The notes: generated by a model from the sequence alone, not told the origin. A stretch of 64,000 nt of DNA from Micromonospora arida (GCF_003857035.1 NZ_QGSY01000282.1:1-64000); one strand, 5' to 3'. Counted from the stretch's first letter, positions 33,103-41,883 are shown. Made by a program: numbers and translations.

Positions 33103-33907
33103 TCGGAGCACGCTGCTGCGGGTGGAGCACCTGCGGAAGGTCTACGAGTCGGCGACCGGCACCGTCGAGGCGATCGGGGACATCAGCTTCACCATGGACG
33201 CCGGTGAGCTCGTCTGCATCGTCGGGCCGTCCGGTTGTGGCAAGACCACCCTGCTGAAGTGCCTCGCCGGCCTGCTGCGGCCCACCAGCGGCGTGGTCGA
33301 GATGGACGGCTCGCCGGTGACCGGGCCCAGCCCGGCCATGGCCGTCGTGTTCCAGGAGTACGGTCGCAGCCTCTACCCCTGGCTGACGGTGCGCGGGAAC
33401 GTCGAGCTGCCACTGCGGCACAAGAAGCTCACCCGCGCGGCCCGGGACAAGCTGGTCGTCGACGCTCTTGAGGCGGTGGGGCTCGCGCACGCCGCGCGAA
33501 GCCACCCGTGGCAGCTGTCTGGGGGGATGCAACAGAGGGTGGCGATCGCGCGGGCGATCGCCTACCAGCCCGACGTCCTGATCATGGACGAACCGTTCGC
33601 CGCCGTCGACGCGCAGACCCGGGCCGACCTGGAGGACCTGGTCCGCGAACTGCACGCCAGCCGCACCATCTCGGTTGTCTTCGTCACCCACGACATCGAC
33701 GAGTCGGTCTATCTCGGTCAGCGGGTTCTAGTATTGTCCACGTCGCCGACCTGGGTCCAGGAGGACCTCGCGATCGACCTGCCGCCGGAGCGCGATCAGA
33801 TCACGACCCGCGCTCTGCCCCGTTTCACGGAATTGCGGACGCACGTCTACGACCAGATCCAGCGGGCCAAGCGCGGGCAGGCTGTGGCCCCGCGATCCGC
33901 GCGGTGA
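33095..33907 (+). CDS. ABC transporter ATP-binding protein (NitT/TauT type)
   Basis: 270 residues from a GTG at 33095 inside the end of the permease gene. It has the Walker A motif IVGPSGCGKTTLLKCLAGLL, a Q-loop in VVFQEYGRSLYPWLTV, the signature WQLSGGMQQRVAIARAI, Walker B VLIMDEPFAAVD and the switch His in VFVTHDIDESVYL. It powers the importer encoded just upstream; the four genes form one operon. Confidence 0.95.
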   Translation: MPDRSTLLRVEHLRKVYESATGTVEAIGDISFTMDAGELVCIVGPSGCGKTTLLKCLAGLLRPTSGVVEMDGSPVTGPSPAMAVVFQEYGRSLYPWLTVRGNVELPLRHKKLTRAARDKLVVDALEAVGLAHAARSHPWQLSGGMQQRVAIARAIAYQPDVLIMDEPFAAVDAQTRADLEDLVRELHASRTISVVFVTHDIDESVYLGQRVLVLSTSPTWVQEDLAIDLPPERDQITTRALPRFTELRTHVYDQIQRAKRGQAVAPRSAR

Positions 33908-33946
33908 TCGGCGGCCAGGCCAACGAGTTCGCCGAAGGGAAGCGCT

Positions 33947-34834
33947 GTGGGTAGTCGTCAGCCGAAGCAGTTGTTGCTCGCCTTCTTCGGCGAACACGTC
34001 GTCGACGCCGCCACCGGACCCATCCGGGCAAGCGCTCTGATCAACGTGCTGGAAGGCGCGGACGTCGCCGCGCCGGCCACCCGCGCGACCCTCGACCGTC
34101 TCGTGCACAGCGGCATCCTCGCCCGCAGCAGGAACGGCCGGGAGACGCTGTTCTCACTGACCGAGCACGGGTCCGCGGTGCTGCGCGAGGCGACGTACCG
34201 CGTTCGCGGGCCACGGCCGTTCGACCCACAGGGCAGCGGGTGGACCCTGGTCACCTTCTCGATCCCGGAGGGCCAGCGGATGCTGCGGCACCGGCTGCGT
34301 TCCACCCTCACCTGGGAGGGCTTCGCGCCGCTCCGGGACGGGCTCTGGCTGGCGCCCGGCGAGGTCGACCTCGCCGGGTCGTTGGAGCGGCTGCGGCAGG
34401 ACCTCGCACCCAACACCGTGGTCGCCTTCCACGCCCGCGAACTCGCCGGCTTCCCGATCGGCGAGAGCGTGCGCGCGGCCTGGGACATCGAGGCGATCCG
34501 ACGCGCGCACCTCGCCTTCATCGAGGTGTGGGACGACCCGTCCGCGCTGGCGATGGCGCCGAGCGCCCTCACCGTACGAACCATGCTCGTGGCGGACTGG
34601 CTCGCGCTGCTGCGCGCCGACCCGAGGCTGCCGGCCGAGTTCATGGACGCGGAGTGGCCCGCCGCGAGATCGGTGCGGACCTACCGCCGAATGCACGACA
34701 AGCTGGCCGAGGCGTCCGCGGCGGAATTCGCCGAACTCGTCGCGGCCCGGCCCGCGACTAGGCGCCGAACCGGGTCCGCAGATCGGCCTTCCGCACCTTC
34801 CCCGACGCCGTCCGCGGCAGCTCGTCCACGATGA
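33947..34834 (+). CDS. PaaX-family transcriptional regulator
   Basis: 295 residues from a GTG at 33947 (SRQPKQLLLAFFGEHVVDAATGPIRASALINVLEGADVAAPATRATLDRLVHSGIL). The N-terminal winged helix is followed by the central Cas2-like PaaX domain (GSGWTLVTFSIPEGQRMLRHRLRSTLTWEGFAPLRDGLWLAPGEVD) and the C-terminal domain (ADWLALLRADPRLPAEFMDAEWPA). PaaX proteins repress aryl-CoA catabolic genes and are released by the aryl-CoA. It probably controls the ABC operon and/or the convergent acyl-CoA ligase operon. Its last 26 codons overlap the 3' end of the ligase gene. Confidence 0.88.
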   Translation: MGSRQPKQLLLAFFGEHVVDAATGPIRASALINVLEGADVAAPATRATLDRLVHSGILARSRNGRETLFSLTEHGSAVLREATYRVRGPRPFDPQGSGWTLVTFSIPEGQRMLRHRLRSTLTWEGFAPLRDGLWLAPGEVDLAGSLERLRQDLAPNTVVAFHARELAGFPIGESVRAAWDIEAIRRAHLAFIEVWDDPSALAMAPSALTVRTMLVADWLALLRADPRLPAEFMDAEWPAARSVRTYRRMHDKLAEASAAEFAELVAARPATRRRTGSADRPSAPSPTPSAAARPR

Positions 34835-36287
34835 CGACGTTCTTCGGGAGCTTGTAGCGCGCAATCCTGCCGTCCAGGCGGGCCCGAACGGTGGCGGTGT
34901 CCACCGACGCCCCCTCCCGTACGGTCACGATCGCCCACGGCACCTCCCCCCAACGCTCGTCCGGCACGCCGATGACCGCCGCCGAGGTCACCCCGTCGAC
35001 CTCGGTGAGCAGCTGCTCGAGTTCGAGCGGGTAGATGTTCTCGCCCCCCGAAATGATCATGTCCTTGAGGCGGCCGGAGATGTAGAGGTAGCCGTCGGCG
35101 TCCAGGTGGCCGAGGTCGCCGGAGCGGAACCACCCGTCGGCCGTGAACGCCTCGGCGGTCGCCTCCGGCAACTCGTGGTAGCCGGGGAAGACGTTGGGAC
35201 CGGCCACCTCGATCTCACCGACAGCGCCGGCGGGCAGCACGGCACCGGCCGCATCGGTGATCCGCACGTCGGTGAAGAAGTGCGGCAGACCGACACTGCC
35301 CTGCTTGACGCGGGTCATCGTGGGCGGCAGCGCGGTGGCGCCCGGCGCGGCCTCGGTCATTCCGTAACCCTGGGAGAACGACAGGCCCCGCGCCTCGTAC
35401 GCGTTGAGGATGCGGGCCGGCACCGCCGAACCTCCGCAGGTGAGCTTCGTCAACGTCGAGAGGTCGGTCGACGCCCAGGCGGGGTGGTCGGCCAGCAGCT
35501 GGTAGGTGGTTGGCACACCGCTGAGCATGGTGACCCCGTGCCGCTCGATCTGCGCGAGCGCGCGGCCCGGCTCGAAGCCCCTCTCGATGACCATCGTGGC
35601 GCCCTTGAGGATGACGGGCAGGGCGCCCATCCCGAGCGAGGCGACGTGGAACAGCGGCGAGATCATGAGGGCGACGTCGGTGGAGACGACGTCGTAGTCG
35701 ACCACACAGTTGAGCGCCACCCAGGTGAGGTTGCCGTGGGTCAGCACCGCACCCTTGGCCCGGCCGGTCGTGCCCGAGGTGTAGACGATCGCGGCCGGAT
35801 CCTCGTGGGCGGTGTCGGCGTGGTCGATGAACGGGGTGGCGGCGACCCGGGCCAGGTGGGCCAGCCCGGGCCGGTCCACGCTGCCCGCACCGTTGACGAT
35901 GATGTACGGGGTCTGGGCGGTCGCCGCGGCGGAGGCCACCGGCACCGCGAAGTCCGGGTCGTGGATCAACACCCGCGCGGCACAGTCGGCGAGGACGTAG
36001 CCGATCTCGGGTGCGGCGAGTCGGGTGTTGACCGGCACGAAGACCGCCCCTACCTGCGCCGCCCCGAACATCACCTGGAGGAGTTCGGGGCTGTTCTCGC
36101 CCAGGTAGGCGACGGAGTCGCCGTTGCCGACGCCCCGCTCGCGCAGCACCGCCGAGATCCGGTCCGCGGCGTCGGCGAACTGGCGGTACGTCATGGGCGA
36201 CCGGTCGCCGTGGATGATCGCGATCTGGTCCGGGGACTTGAGCCGGCGCTTGGCCAGCCAGGCGCCAATTCCGTGCTGGTGCATCAT
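34758..36287 (-). CDS. Acyl-CoA synthetase (class I adenylate-forming ligase)
   Basis: About 509 residues; three tandem ATGs (36290, 36287, 36284) follow AGGAGA, and 36287 or 36284 has the better spacing. Motifs: P-loop IVYTSGTTGRAKGAVLTHGN, SQGYGMTEAAPGATALP, SGDLGHLDADGYLYISGRLKDMIISGGENIYP and the catalytic Lys in LPRTASGKVRKADLR. It activates a carboxylic acid to its CoA thioester. With MaoC, amidohydrolase and SDR genes upstream it would start degradation of an aromatic or alicyclic acid; the substrate is unknown. It is the last gene of the operon. Confidence 0.92.
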   Translation of the reverse strand: MMHQHGIGAWLAKRRLKSPDQIAIIHGDRSPMTYRQFADAADRISAVLRERGVGNGDSVAYLGENSPELLQVMFGAAQVGAVFVPVNTRLAAPEIGYVLADCAARVLIHDPDFAVPVASAAATAQTPYIIVNGAGSVDRPGLAHLARVAATPFIDHADTAHEDPAAIVYTSGTTGRAKGAVLTHGNLTWVALNCVVDYDVVSTDVALMISPLFHVASLGMGALPVILKGATMVIERGFEPGRALAQIERHGVTMLSGVPTTYQLLADHPAWASTDLSTLTKLTCGGSAVPARILNAYEARGLSFSQGYGMTEAAPGATALPPTMTRVKQGSVGLPHFFTDVRITDAAGAVLPAGAVGEIEVAGPNVFPGYHELPEATAEAFTADGWFRSGDLGHLDADGYLYISGRLKDMIISGGENIYPLELEQLLTEVDGVTSAAVIGVPDERWGEVPWAIVTVREGASVDTATVRARLDGRIARYKLPKNVVIVDELPRTASGKVRKADLRTRFGA

Positions 36288-36342
36288 CATTCTCCTGGGG
36301 TGGAGGTGGTGTGCTCGCCCGGCTCGACGGATGCCCCCGGGA

Positions 36343-36795
36343 TCAGGCGTAGAAGCGGTACAGCCCGCGCGCGACGACCGCCGGCTTGGTCCCGCCCTCG
36401 ATCTCGACCGTCTGGTCGACGGCGAGCTGGTAGCCGCCGCGGACCTCGACGACCTCGACGACGGTGGCCCGCATCCGCACCCGCGCCCCGACCACGACCG
36501 GCGCGGGGAAACGCACCTTGTCGAGGCCGTAGTTCACCTTCGTGGTCACGCCCTTGACCTCGAGCAGCTCGGTCCAGAAGGGAACCGCCAGGGAGAGGGT
36601 GAGGAAGCCGTGCGCGATCGGTGCGCCGAACGGGCCGGTCCTCGCCCGTTCCGGGTCGACGTGGATCCACTGGTGGTCGTCCGTGGCGTCCGCGAACAGG
36701 TCCACCTGGTCCTGGGTGACCGTGCGGTACCCGGTGTAGCCGAGATCGGTGCCGGCGAGGTCGCCGAGCCGGTCGTAGGTGATGGTCGTCGTCAT
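36343..36795 (-). CDS. MaoC-family dehydratase (enoyl-CoA hydratase 2 type)
   Basis: 150 residues (MTTTITYDRLGDLAGTDLGYTGYRTVTQDQVDLFADATDDHQWIHVDPERARTGPFGAPIAHGFLTLSL). The hot-dog fold carries the hydratase 2 motif, with the catalytic Asp and His in ADATDDHQWIHVD and GAPIAHGFLTLSL. It probably hydrates an unsaturated acyl-CoA made by the adjacent ligase. The next gene starts 55 bp downstream. Size and motifs are typical. Confidence 0.92.
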   Translation of the reverse strand: MTTTITYDRLGDLAGTDLGYTGYRTVTQDQVDLFADATDDHQWIHVDPERARTGPFGAPIAHGFLTLSLAVPFWTELLEVKGVTTKVNYGLDKVRFPAPVVVGARVRMRATVVEVVEVRGGYQLAVDQTVEIEGGTKPAVVARGLYRFYA

Positions 36796-36812
36796 GGCGT
36801 TTCCTCTCGTCG

Positions 36813-37694
36813 TCACCGGGCCAGGCCCAGCAGTCGGGCCGCGTTGTCCTTCAGGATGCCCGGGAGCACGTCCGGCCTGAGGTCGGTCGCCTGCACGTCG
36901 CGAAGCCACCGGTCCGGGGTGAGCATCGGGTAGTCGGTGCCGAAGAGCACCCGTCGCTTCAGCAGCGAGTTCGCGTAGCGCACCAGCTCGGGCGGGAAGT
37001 ACTTCGGGCTCCAGCCGGACAGGTCGATCCAGGTGTTGTGCTTGTGCGTGGCCACCGACAACGCCTCGTCCTGCCAGGGCACCGACGGGTGGGCCATGAT
37101 GATCTGGAGGTCGGGGAAGTCGGCCGCGATCGGGTCGAGCAGGATCGGGTTCGACCGGCCAAGGCGCAGGCCGTAGCCGCCTGGCGTACCCGCGCCGATG
37201 CCGGTCTGCCCGGTGTGGAAGAGCGCCGGGACGCCGGCCTGCTCCAGTAGGCCCCACAGCGGCGCGTACTCGTCGTGGCTGGGGTCGAAGCCCTGCACAG
37301 TGGGGTGGAACTTGAAGCCGCGAACGCCCTCCTCCCGGATCAACCGATCGGCGAGTTCGAGGGCCGCTCCCCCGGTGCGCGGATCGACCGACCCGAACGG
37401 GATGAGCACGTCGGCGTGCTCGGCCGCCGCGCGGGCGATGGCGACGCTCGACAGTGGCTGGTGCTTCAGTTGAGTGCGCGCGTCCACGGTGAAGACGACC
37501 GCCGCCATGTGCCGCTCGCGGTAGTACCGCGCCACCGCCTCGACGGCGGGCCGTGGGCCGTCCGTCTTGAAGTACGCCGACGCCGCCGCCACGAGTGGTT
37601 CGGGCAGTGAGGTGTGACCGTGGTCGTCGACCTCGATGTGCACGTGCATGTCGATCGCCGTGACGTCGTCGAGGTCGATCGCGGGCTGGTACAT
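36813..37694 (-). CDS. Amidohydrolase-family protein (ACMSD/resorcylate-decarboxylase-like)
   Basis: 293 residues with GGAGG before the ATG. Metal sites of amidohydrolase_2: AIDMHVHIEVDDHGH at the N-terminus, GFKFHPTVQGFDP and VPALFHTGQTG in the middle, LQIIMAHPSVPWQDEAL and LFGTDYPMLTP near the end. The family includes ACMSD and gamma-resorcylate decarboxylases and cyclic-ketone or diketone hydrolases. In this operon it could open a ring or decarboxylate an intermediate; which one cannot be read from the sequence. Confidence 0.88.
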   Translation of the reverse strand: MYQPAIDLDDVTAIDMHVHIEVDDHGHTSLPEPLVAAASAYFKTDGPRPAVEAVARYYRERHMAAVVFTVDARTQLKHQPLSSVAIARAAAEHADVLIPFGSVDPRTGGAALELADRLIREEGVRGFKFHPTVQGFDPSHDEYAPLWGLLEQAGVPALFHTGQTGIGAGTPGGYGLRLGRSNPILLDPIAADFPDLQIIMAHPSVPWQDEALSVATHKHNTWIDLSGWSPKYFPPELVRYANSLLKRRVLFGTDYPMLTPDRWLRDVQATDLRPDVLPGILKDNAARLLGLAR

Positions 37695-37730
37695 GGGGCC
37701 AACCTCCGTCGGCGGGTCTGTTCGGGCCGG

Positions 37731-38657
37731 TCAGGACGGCGCGGGCTCGAACTCCTCGGGGAGTTCCGGGAAGCGTTCGCCGACACTCTGCGCGGCACCG
37801 GCGAACGTCGTCGGCCAGGCCTCCAGCAGCGCGTCGTACGTCCAGCCGCCCTCGCGGTGCGCGGTCAGCGCCGCCTCCGGGTGGGTCCAGATCTGCAGGC
37901 GGTCCCCGCCGACACCGATCACCTGCCCGGTCACCGAGGCCGCCGCGTCGGAGCCGAGGAACGCGACGAGCCCGGCTACGTCGTCCGCCGTGCCGAATCC
38001 CAGCTCATGTCGGAAGAACGCGGGCATCGGCTCGCCGTTCGCCTCGGCCCGCACCGCCGCCGCGAAGTAGGGAACGGTGGCGGTCATCGCGGTCGCGGCG
38101 ACCGGGACGACGGTGTTGGCGGTGATGCCGGCCCGCTTCAGCTCCAGTGCCCAGGTCCGGACCATGCCGACAATGCCCGCCTTGGCGGCCGCGTAGTTGG
38201 TCTGGCCGAAGTTGCCCCGCTGCCCGGTGGGTGACCCGACGCAGATGATCCGCCCGCCCTCGCCGGCCTGCCGCATGTGTTGCACCGCCTCGCGCACGGT
38301 GGTGAACGTGCCACGCAGGTGCACGTTGATGACGGTGTCGAAGTCGTCGTCGCTCATCTTCCACAGCACCGTGTCGCGCAGCACGCCGGCGTTGGTGACG
38401 AGGATGTCCAGCCGTCCGAAGTGCTCGACCGCCGTGCTGACGAGTTCCTTCGCGGTCTCAGTCGGGCCGACCGGTGCGACCACCGCGACGGCCCGACCGC
38501 CGGACGTCTCGATCGTCGCCACGGTGTCGGCGGTGGCCTCGGCGTCGACGTCGTTGACCACGACCGAGGCGCCCCGCCGCGCCAACTCCTGCGCGTAGGC
38601 GAGGCCGAGACCCCGCCCGGCCCCGGTGACGATGGCGACTTTGCCGTCCAGTGACAT
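37731..38657 (-). CDS. Short-chain dehydrogenase/reductase
   Basis: 308 residues, the first gene of the operon. NAD(P) binding VAIVTGAGRGLGLAYAQELARRGASVVVNDVD, then LVTNAGVLRD and the catalytic set with Ser in IICVGSPTGQRGNFGQTNYAAAKAGIVGMVRTWALEL (Tyr-x3-Lys). The C-terminal extension of ~60 residues (GGDRLQIWTHPEAALTAHREGGWTYDALLEAWPTTFAG) resembles the 17-beta-HSD4/FabG-like subgroup that acts on 3-hydroxyacyl-CoA. This fits a beta-oxidation-like role with the MaoC hydratase. AAGGGAG precedes the ATG. Confidence 0.92.
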   Translation of the reverse strand: MSLDGKVAIVTGAGRGLGLAYAQELARRGASVVVNDVDAEATADTVATIETSGGRAVAVVAPVGPTETAKELVSTAVEHFGRLDILVTNAGVLRDTVLWKMSDDDFDTVINVHLRGTFTTVREAVQHMRQAGEGGRIICVGSPTGQRGNFGQTNYAAAKAGIVGMVRTWALELKRAGITANTVVPVAATAMTATVPYFAAAVRAEANGEPMPAFFRHELGFGTADDVAGLVAFLGSDAAASVTGQVIGVGGDRLQIWTHPEAALTAHREGGWTYDALLEAWPTTFAGAAQSVGERFPELPEEFEPAPS

Positions 38658-38734
38658 GAGTGCTCCCTTTCGTCGATGCCGATCTGCGCACGAAGGTGGG
38701 GAGTAACACGCGCACCGGCAACGTAATGCAGAAT

Positions 38735-38749
38735 TTGACCGGGCGTCAA
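38735..38749 (-). promoter_or_regulatory. SDR operon promoter with palindrome over the -35
   Basis: The palindrome TTGACCGGGCGTCAA (38735-38749) contains, on the minus strand, the -35 TTGACG (38749-38744); a -10 TTACGT follows after 17 bp. The core TGAC-N5-GTCA repeats the motif at 30278-30289. Confidence 0.45.
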
Positions 38750-38769
38750 CGATTTGCAGTCTGTCTACA

Positions 38770-39531
38770 TCAGACGGCAGGGCGGGTGGAGTTGTTCAGC
38801 GCCCGGGAGACCACCCGGCCGGCGGCCTGGACCAGCGGCGCCAACGCCACCGGGTCCGCCCGGTCGTGGGCGACCACCAGCGAGATCGCCGCCACCACAC
38901 CCTCTGGTACGCGGATCGGCGCGGCCACCGAGAGGGCGTCCATCGTGACCTGACGGTCGCTGACCGCGTACCCGGCCCGGCGTACCTCGGCGAGGCAGCG
39001 ACGCAGCCGCTTCGGGTCGGTGATGGTCAGTTCGGTGTACCGCTCCAGCGGCGCGGCCAGCACCTGCTCCTGGACCTCGGCGGGCGCGTGAGCGAGCAGG
39101 ACCAGCCCGACGCCGGTGGCGTGCAGCGCGAAGCGACCCCCCACCCGGGTGAGCACGGGCACCGCGTGTCGCCCGGCGATCCGTTCGATGAAGACGAGTT
39201 CGAGATCCTGCCGGACGGCGAGCTGAACGTTCTCGTGGGTCACCTCGTACAGGTCCTCCATCACCGGCAGGGCCAGCTCCCGCAGCCCCAGGCCCCTGGG
39301 GGCGAGCGAGCCCACCTCCCACAGCCGCAGACCGATCCGGTACCGCCCGTCGTCGCCGCGTTCCAGTGCCCCCCACGCGACCAGCTCCGCGGCCCGCCGG
39401 TACACGGTGGGCAGTGGCATCCCGGTGCGACGCGCCAACTCGCTCAGGGTCAACGCCGGGGTGGCCGGGCTGAACGCGTCGAGCAACGCCAGCACTTTGC
39501 TCGTCACCGACCGTCCCGGTTCTGCGCGCAC
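38770..39531 (-). CDS. IclR-family regulator of the vanillate-demethylase-like operon
   Basis: About 253 residues from the GTG at 39531; another in-frame GTG at 39552 is possible. Winged helix: VTSKVLALLDAFSPATPALTLSELARRTGMPLPTVYRRAAELVAWGALE. The effector domain carries LRELALPVMEDLYEVTHENVQLAVRQDLELVFIERIAG and AEVRRAGYAVSDRQVTMDALSVAAPI. It is the last gene of the vanA-like unit (31 bp after the reductase gene), the same layout as pcaR at the end of the pca operon. The palindrome CTTTCACTGAATGAAAG at 41847-41863 is a possible target. Confidence 0.88.
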   Translation of the reverse strand: MRAEPGRSVTSKVLALLDAFSPATPALTLSELARRTGMPLPTVYRRAAELVAWGALERGDDGRYRIGLRLWEVGSLAPRGLGLRELALPVMEDLYEVTHENVQLAVRQDLELVFIERIAGRHAVPVLTRVGGRFALHATGVGLVLLAHAPAEVQEQVLAAPLERYTELTITDPKRLRRCLAEVRRAGYAVSDRQVTMDALSVAAPIRVPEGVVAAISLVVAHDRADPVALAPLVQAAGRVVSRALNNSTRPAV

Positions 39532-39561
39532 CCCGTCATCATCCCCGCCCACGCCGGGCGC

Positions 39562-40515
39562 TCACAGCTCCAGCACGAGTCGGGGCGTACGGGCCCGGGA
39601 GACGCAGATCATCATGGTGTCCCCGACGGCCCGCTCCTCGGCGGTGAGCAGGCTGTCGCGATGCTCCGGCACACCGGCGAGCACCGGCGTCTCGCAGGTG
39701 CCGCAAGTGCCCTCCCGGCAGGACGAGAGGACGTGGACTCCGGCCTCCTCCACCGCTCGCAGGATCGGCGTGCCCGGCGGCACGGTCACCGTCCGCTGCG
39801 AGAGCGCGAGTTCGACCTCGATTGTCGTCTCCGGCGCGCCGGTGTCGCCCCGGGCGGTGAAACGCTCGACGTGCAGGCAGCCGGGTGGCCAGCCGCGGCA
39901 GTGCTCCTCGACCGCGGTGATCAATGGTTCCGGGCCGCAGCAGTAGACGAGCCCGGTGCCGGGCCGGCCCAGCAACCCGGCCAGGTCGAGCAGCCCGGTC
40001 TCGTCCTGCGGGTGCAGGCTCACCCGGTCGCCGTACTTCTCCCGCAGGGCGGTGGCGAAGGCCATGGTGGCGCGGCTGCGTCCGCCGTACACCAGCCGCC
40101 AGTCGGCGCCCGCGGCGTCGGCCGCGGCGACCATCGGTACGACGGGGGTGATACCGATGCCGCCGGCAATGAAGAGGTAGCGGCGTGCCGCGACCAGCGG
40201 GAAGGTGTTGCGGGGTCCGCTCACCCGGACGGTCGAGCCGACGGTGAGCCGCTCGTGCGCCAGCCGGGAGCCGCCGCGCCCGTTCGGTTCGCGCTGCACC
40301 GCGATCCGCAGGACGGACCGCTCCGCCGGGTCACCGCAGAGGGAGTACTGACGGGCCAGCCCGACGCCCAACTCCAGGTCGATGTGCGCGCCCGGCGCCC
40401 ACTCGGGCAGGTCACCGCCGTCCGCACGACAGAGGCGTATCGCCACCACCTCGGCCGCCACCTGATCGCGGCCGGCGACCATCAGCTCGACACCGGTCAG
40501 CACGTCCGCCGTCAC
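39562..40515 (-). CDS. vanB: Vanillate-demethylase-type reductase (PDR/VanB family)
   Basis: 317 residues from a GTG overlapping the preceding stop (GTGA). Domain order is flavin-binding (LARQYSLCGDP, with RxYSL), NAD-binding (FIAGGIGITPVVPMV and VYCCGPEPLITAV) and a C-terminal plant-type [2Fe-2S] domain with ligands in SSCREGTCGTCETPVLAG and a final Cys in MMICVSRA. It passes electrons from NAD(P)H to the Rieske oxygenase encoded upstream. The family also serves phthalate and other dioxygenases, so the exact substrate is tied to the oxygenase. Confidence 0.9.
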   Translation of the reverse strand: MTADVLTGVELMVAGRDQVAAEVVAIRLCRADGGDLPEWAPGAHIDLELGVGLARQYSLCGDPAERSVLRIAVQREPNGRGGSRLAHERLTVGSTVRVSGPRNTFPLVAARRYLFIAGGIGITPVVPMVAAADAAGADWRLVYGGRSRATMAFATALREKYGDRVSLHPQDETGLLDLAGLLGRPGTGLVYCCGPEPLITAVEEHCRGWPPGCLHVERFTARGDTGAPETTIEVELALSQRTVTVPPGTPILRAVEEAGVHVLSSCREGTCGTCETPVLAGVPEHRDSLLTAEERAVGDTMMICVSRARTPRLVLEL

Positions 40516-40730
40516 TCGCGCATCGCCAGCCGCCTCGGCGGTCCGGGCACCGGCACGGCCGCACCCTGGTGGCCCTGCGGGTGGCCGAGCAGCCACTCCC
40601 ACAACTCGACCGGTTCCTCGGTGCGGCGCTCGGCCCCGCAGTGGCAGATCCCGCGCAGGGTGTCGGTGCCCGGCACCCAGTGGATCCGGTAGACCCGGTC
40701 CCCGGTGCGGGAGCCTGCCCGAGGCCTCAT
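40512..40730 (-). CDS. Small CxC protein between oxygenase and reductase genes
   Basis: 72 residues (MRPRAGSRTGDRVYRIHWVPGTDTL, then RGICHCGAERRTEEPVELWEWLLGHPQGH). It overlaps the oxygenase gene by four bases (ATGA) and the reductase gene by four bases (GTGA), so all three are translationally coupled. The CHC motif and terminal His could bind a metal. Codon bias is strong. I do not recognise the family; a helper for the oxygenase complex is a reasonable guess only. Confidence 0.7.
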   Translation of the reverse strand: MRPRAGSRTGDRVYRIHWVPGTDTLRGICHCGAERRTEEPVELWEWLLGHPQGHQGAAVPVPGPPRRLAMRE

Positions 40731-41770
40731 CGCGCCGCTCCCACCGTCCCCGACCCGACCATCCGCGCCAGCAGCCGCCGGGCGGCCAGGCCACCGGTGT
40801 CGATGTTGATGCTCAGCTCCTGATACCTGTCCGGCTCGGTCGCGATCACCTGCTCCAGGATGTTGAGCGCGGTCACGTCCTGCATGACGACTGTGTGATT
40901 GCTGTGGTGGAGGTATTCGCTGACCGACTCGTCGTCGATCGCGAAGTCGCGCGCCACCGCCCAGAAGTCATAGGTGGTGTGCTCCGTCGACGGGGTGATG
41001 GCGTACACGATCTCGGCGTGGAACGCTTCGCGGTCCTCGCCCTCCGCGGGCGGGTAGACACCCTGCGGGGCGATCCGGCTGTGCAGCAGGTAGAGGCAGG
41101 GCGGGTGGTACTCGATGTCCTGCCACCGGGTGATCCGGCCCTGGATGCCGGTGGAGCGCGCGTAGAACGGGGGGCACTCGGCGTCGTCCATGTGCCGACT
41201 GACGTAGACGATCCCCCGGTCCTCGTCCACTTCGGTGGTGATCGGGGTGTTCGCCACCTCCGGCGTGCCGATGTAACCGCCGTGCAGATAGGTCTCGTGG
41301 GACAGGTCCAGGAGGTTGTCGACCAGCAGGCCGTACCGTGCGTTCAGTGGCGCCATGCCCCGCACCACCGCGTAGCGCGGATCGGCCAGCCACGGTGCGC
41401 GGGGGATCGCAGCCGGGTCGGCCCGGTCCAGGTCACCGATCCAGACCCAGATGAAGGAGTCCTGTTCGACCACCGGGAACGAGACCACCCGCGCGGTGCG
41501 CGGGATGCGCTGTTGACCGGGTACGAAGACGCAGGCGCCGGTCGGATCGTAGGTGAAGCCGTGGTAGCCGCAGACGATCGTGTCGCCGTCGAGGCGGCTC
41601 TCCGACAGCGGGAAGCGCCGGTGTACGCACCGGTCGGCGAGCGCCACCGCCTGCCCGGCACCGGTGCGGTACAGCACCAGCGGCTCACCGAGCACCGTCC
41701 GGGCGAGCAGGTTTCGCCCCACCTCACTGCCGTAGGCGGCCACATACCACTGGTTTCGCGCGAATGTCAT
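40727..41770 (-). CDS. vanA: Rieske oxygenase, vanillate O-demethylase-like
   Basis: 347 residues from the ATG at 41770 (MTFARNQWYVAAYGSEVGRNLLARTVLGEPLVLYR); the frame upstream of it crosses a terminator and is not credible. Rieske [2Fe-2S] ligands lie in CVHRRFPLSESRLDGDTIVCGYHGF (CxH and CxxH). The catalytic-domain iron site region is VDNLLDLSHETYLHGGYIG, and the C-terminus QELSINIDTGGLAARRLLARM matches VanA-type demethylases. It would convert vanillate to protocatechuate plus formaldehyde, feeding the pca operon. The substrate is inferred; related oxygenases demethylate other aryl ethers. Confidence 0.87.
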   Translation of the reverse strand: MTFARNQWYVAAYGSEVGRNLLARTVLGEPLVLYRTGAGQAVALADRCVHRRFPLSESRLDGDTIVCGYHGFTYDPTGACVFVPGQQRIPRTARVVSFPVVEQDSFIWVWIGDLDRADPAAIPRAPWLADPRYAVVRGMAPLNARYGLLVDNLLDLSHETYLHGGYIGTPEVANTPITTEVDEDRGIVYVSRHMDDAECPPFYARSTGIQGRITRWQDIEYHPPCLYLLHSRIAPQGVYPPAEGEDREAFHAEIVYAITPSTEHTTYDFWAVARDFAIDDESVSEYLHHSNHTVVMQDVTALNILEQVIATEPDRYQELSINIDTGGLAARRLLARMVGSGTVGAAR

Positions 41771-41846
41771 GCGACCGGACCTCCATGCCGACGGACGTCG
41801 ATGGAGCCGGATCGTCCCGTGCGGAGTCCCCGCTGGGGAACCGGAG

Positions 41847-41863
41847 CTTTCACTGAATGAAAG
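41847..41863. promoter_or_regulatory. Palindrome upstream of the vanA-like gene
   Basis: CTTTCA and TGAAAG flank a 5-bp centre (CTGAA), 77 bp before the oxygenase start. It is a candidate operator for the IclR protein at the end of this operon. No second copy was found. Confidence 0.4.
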
Positions 41864-41883
41864 GCCGGGCTCTCGCACCTGAC

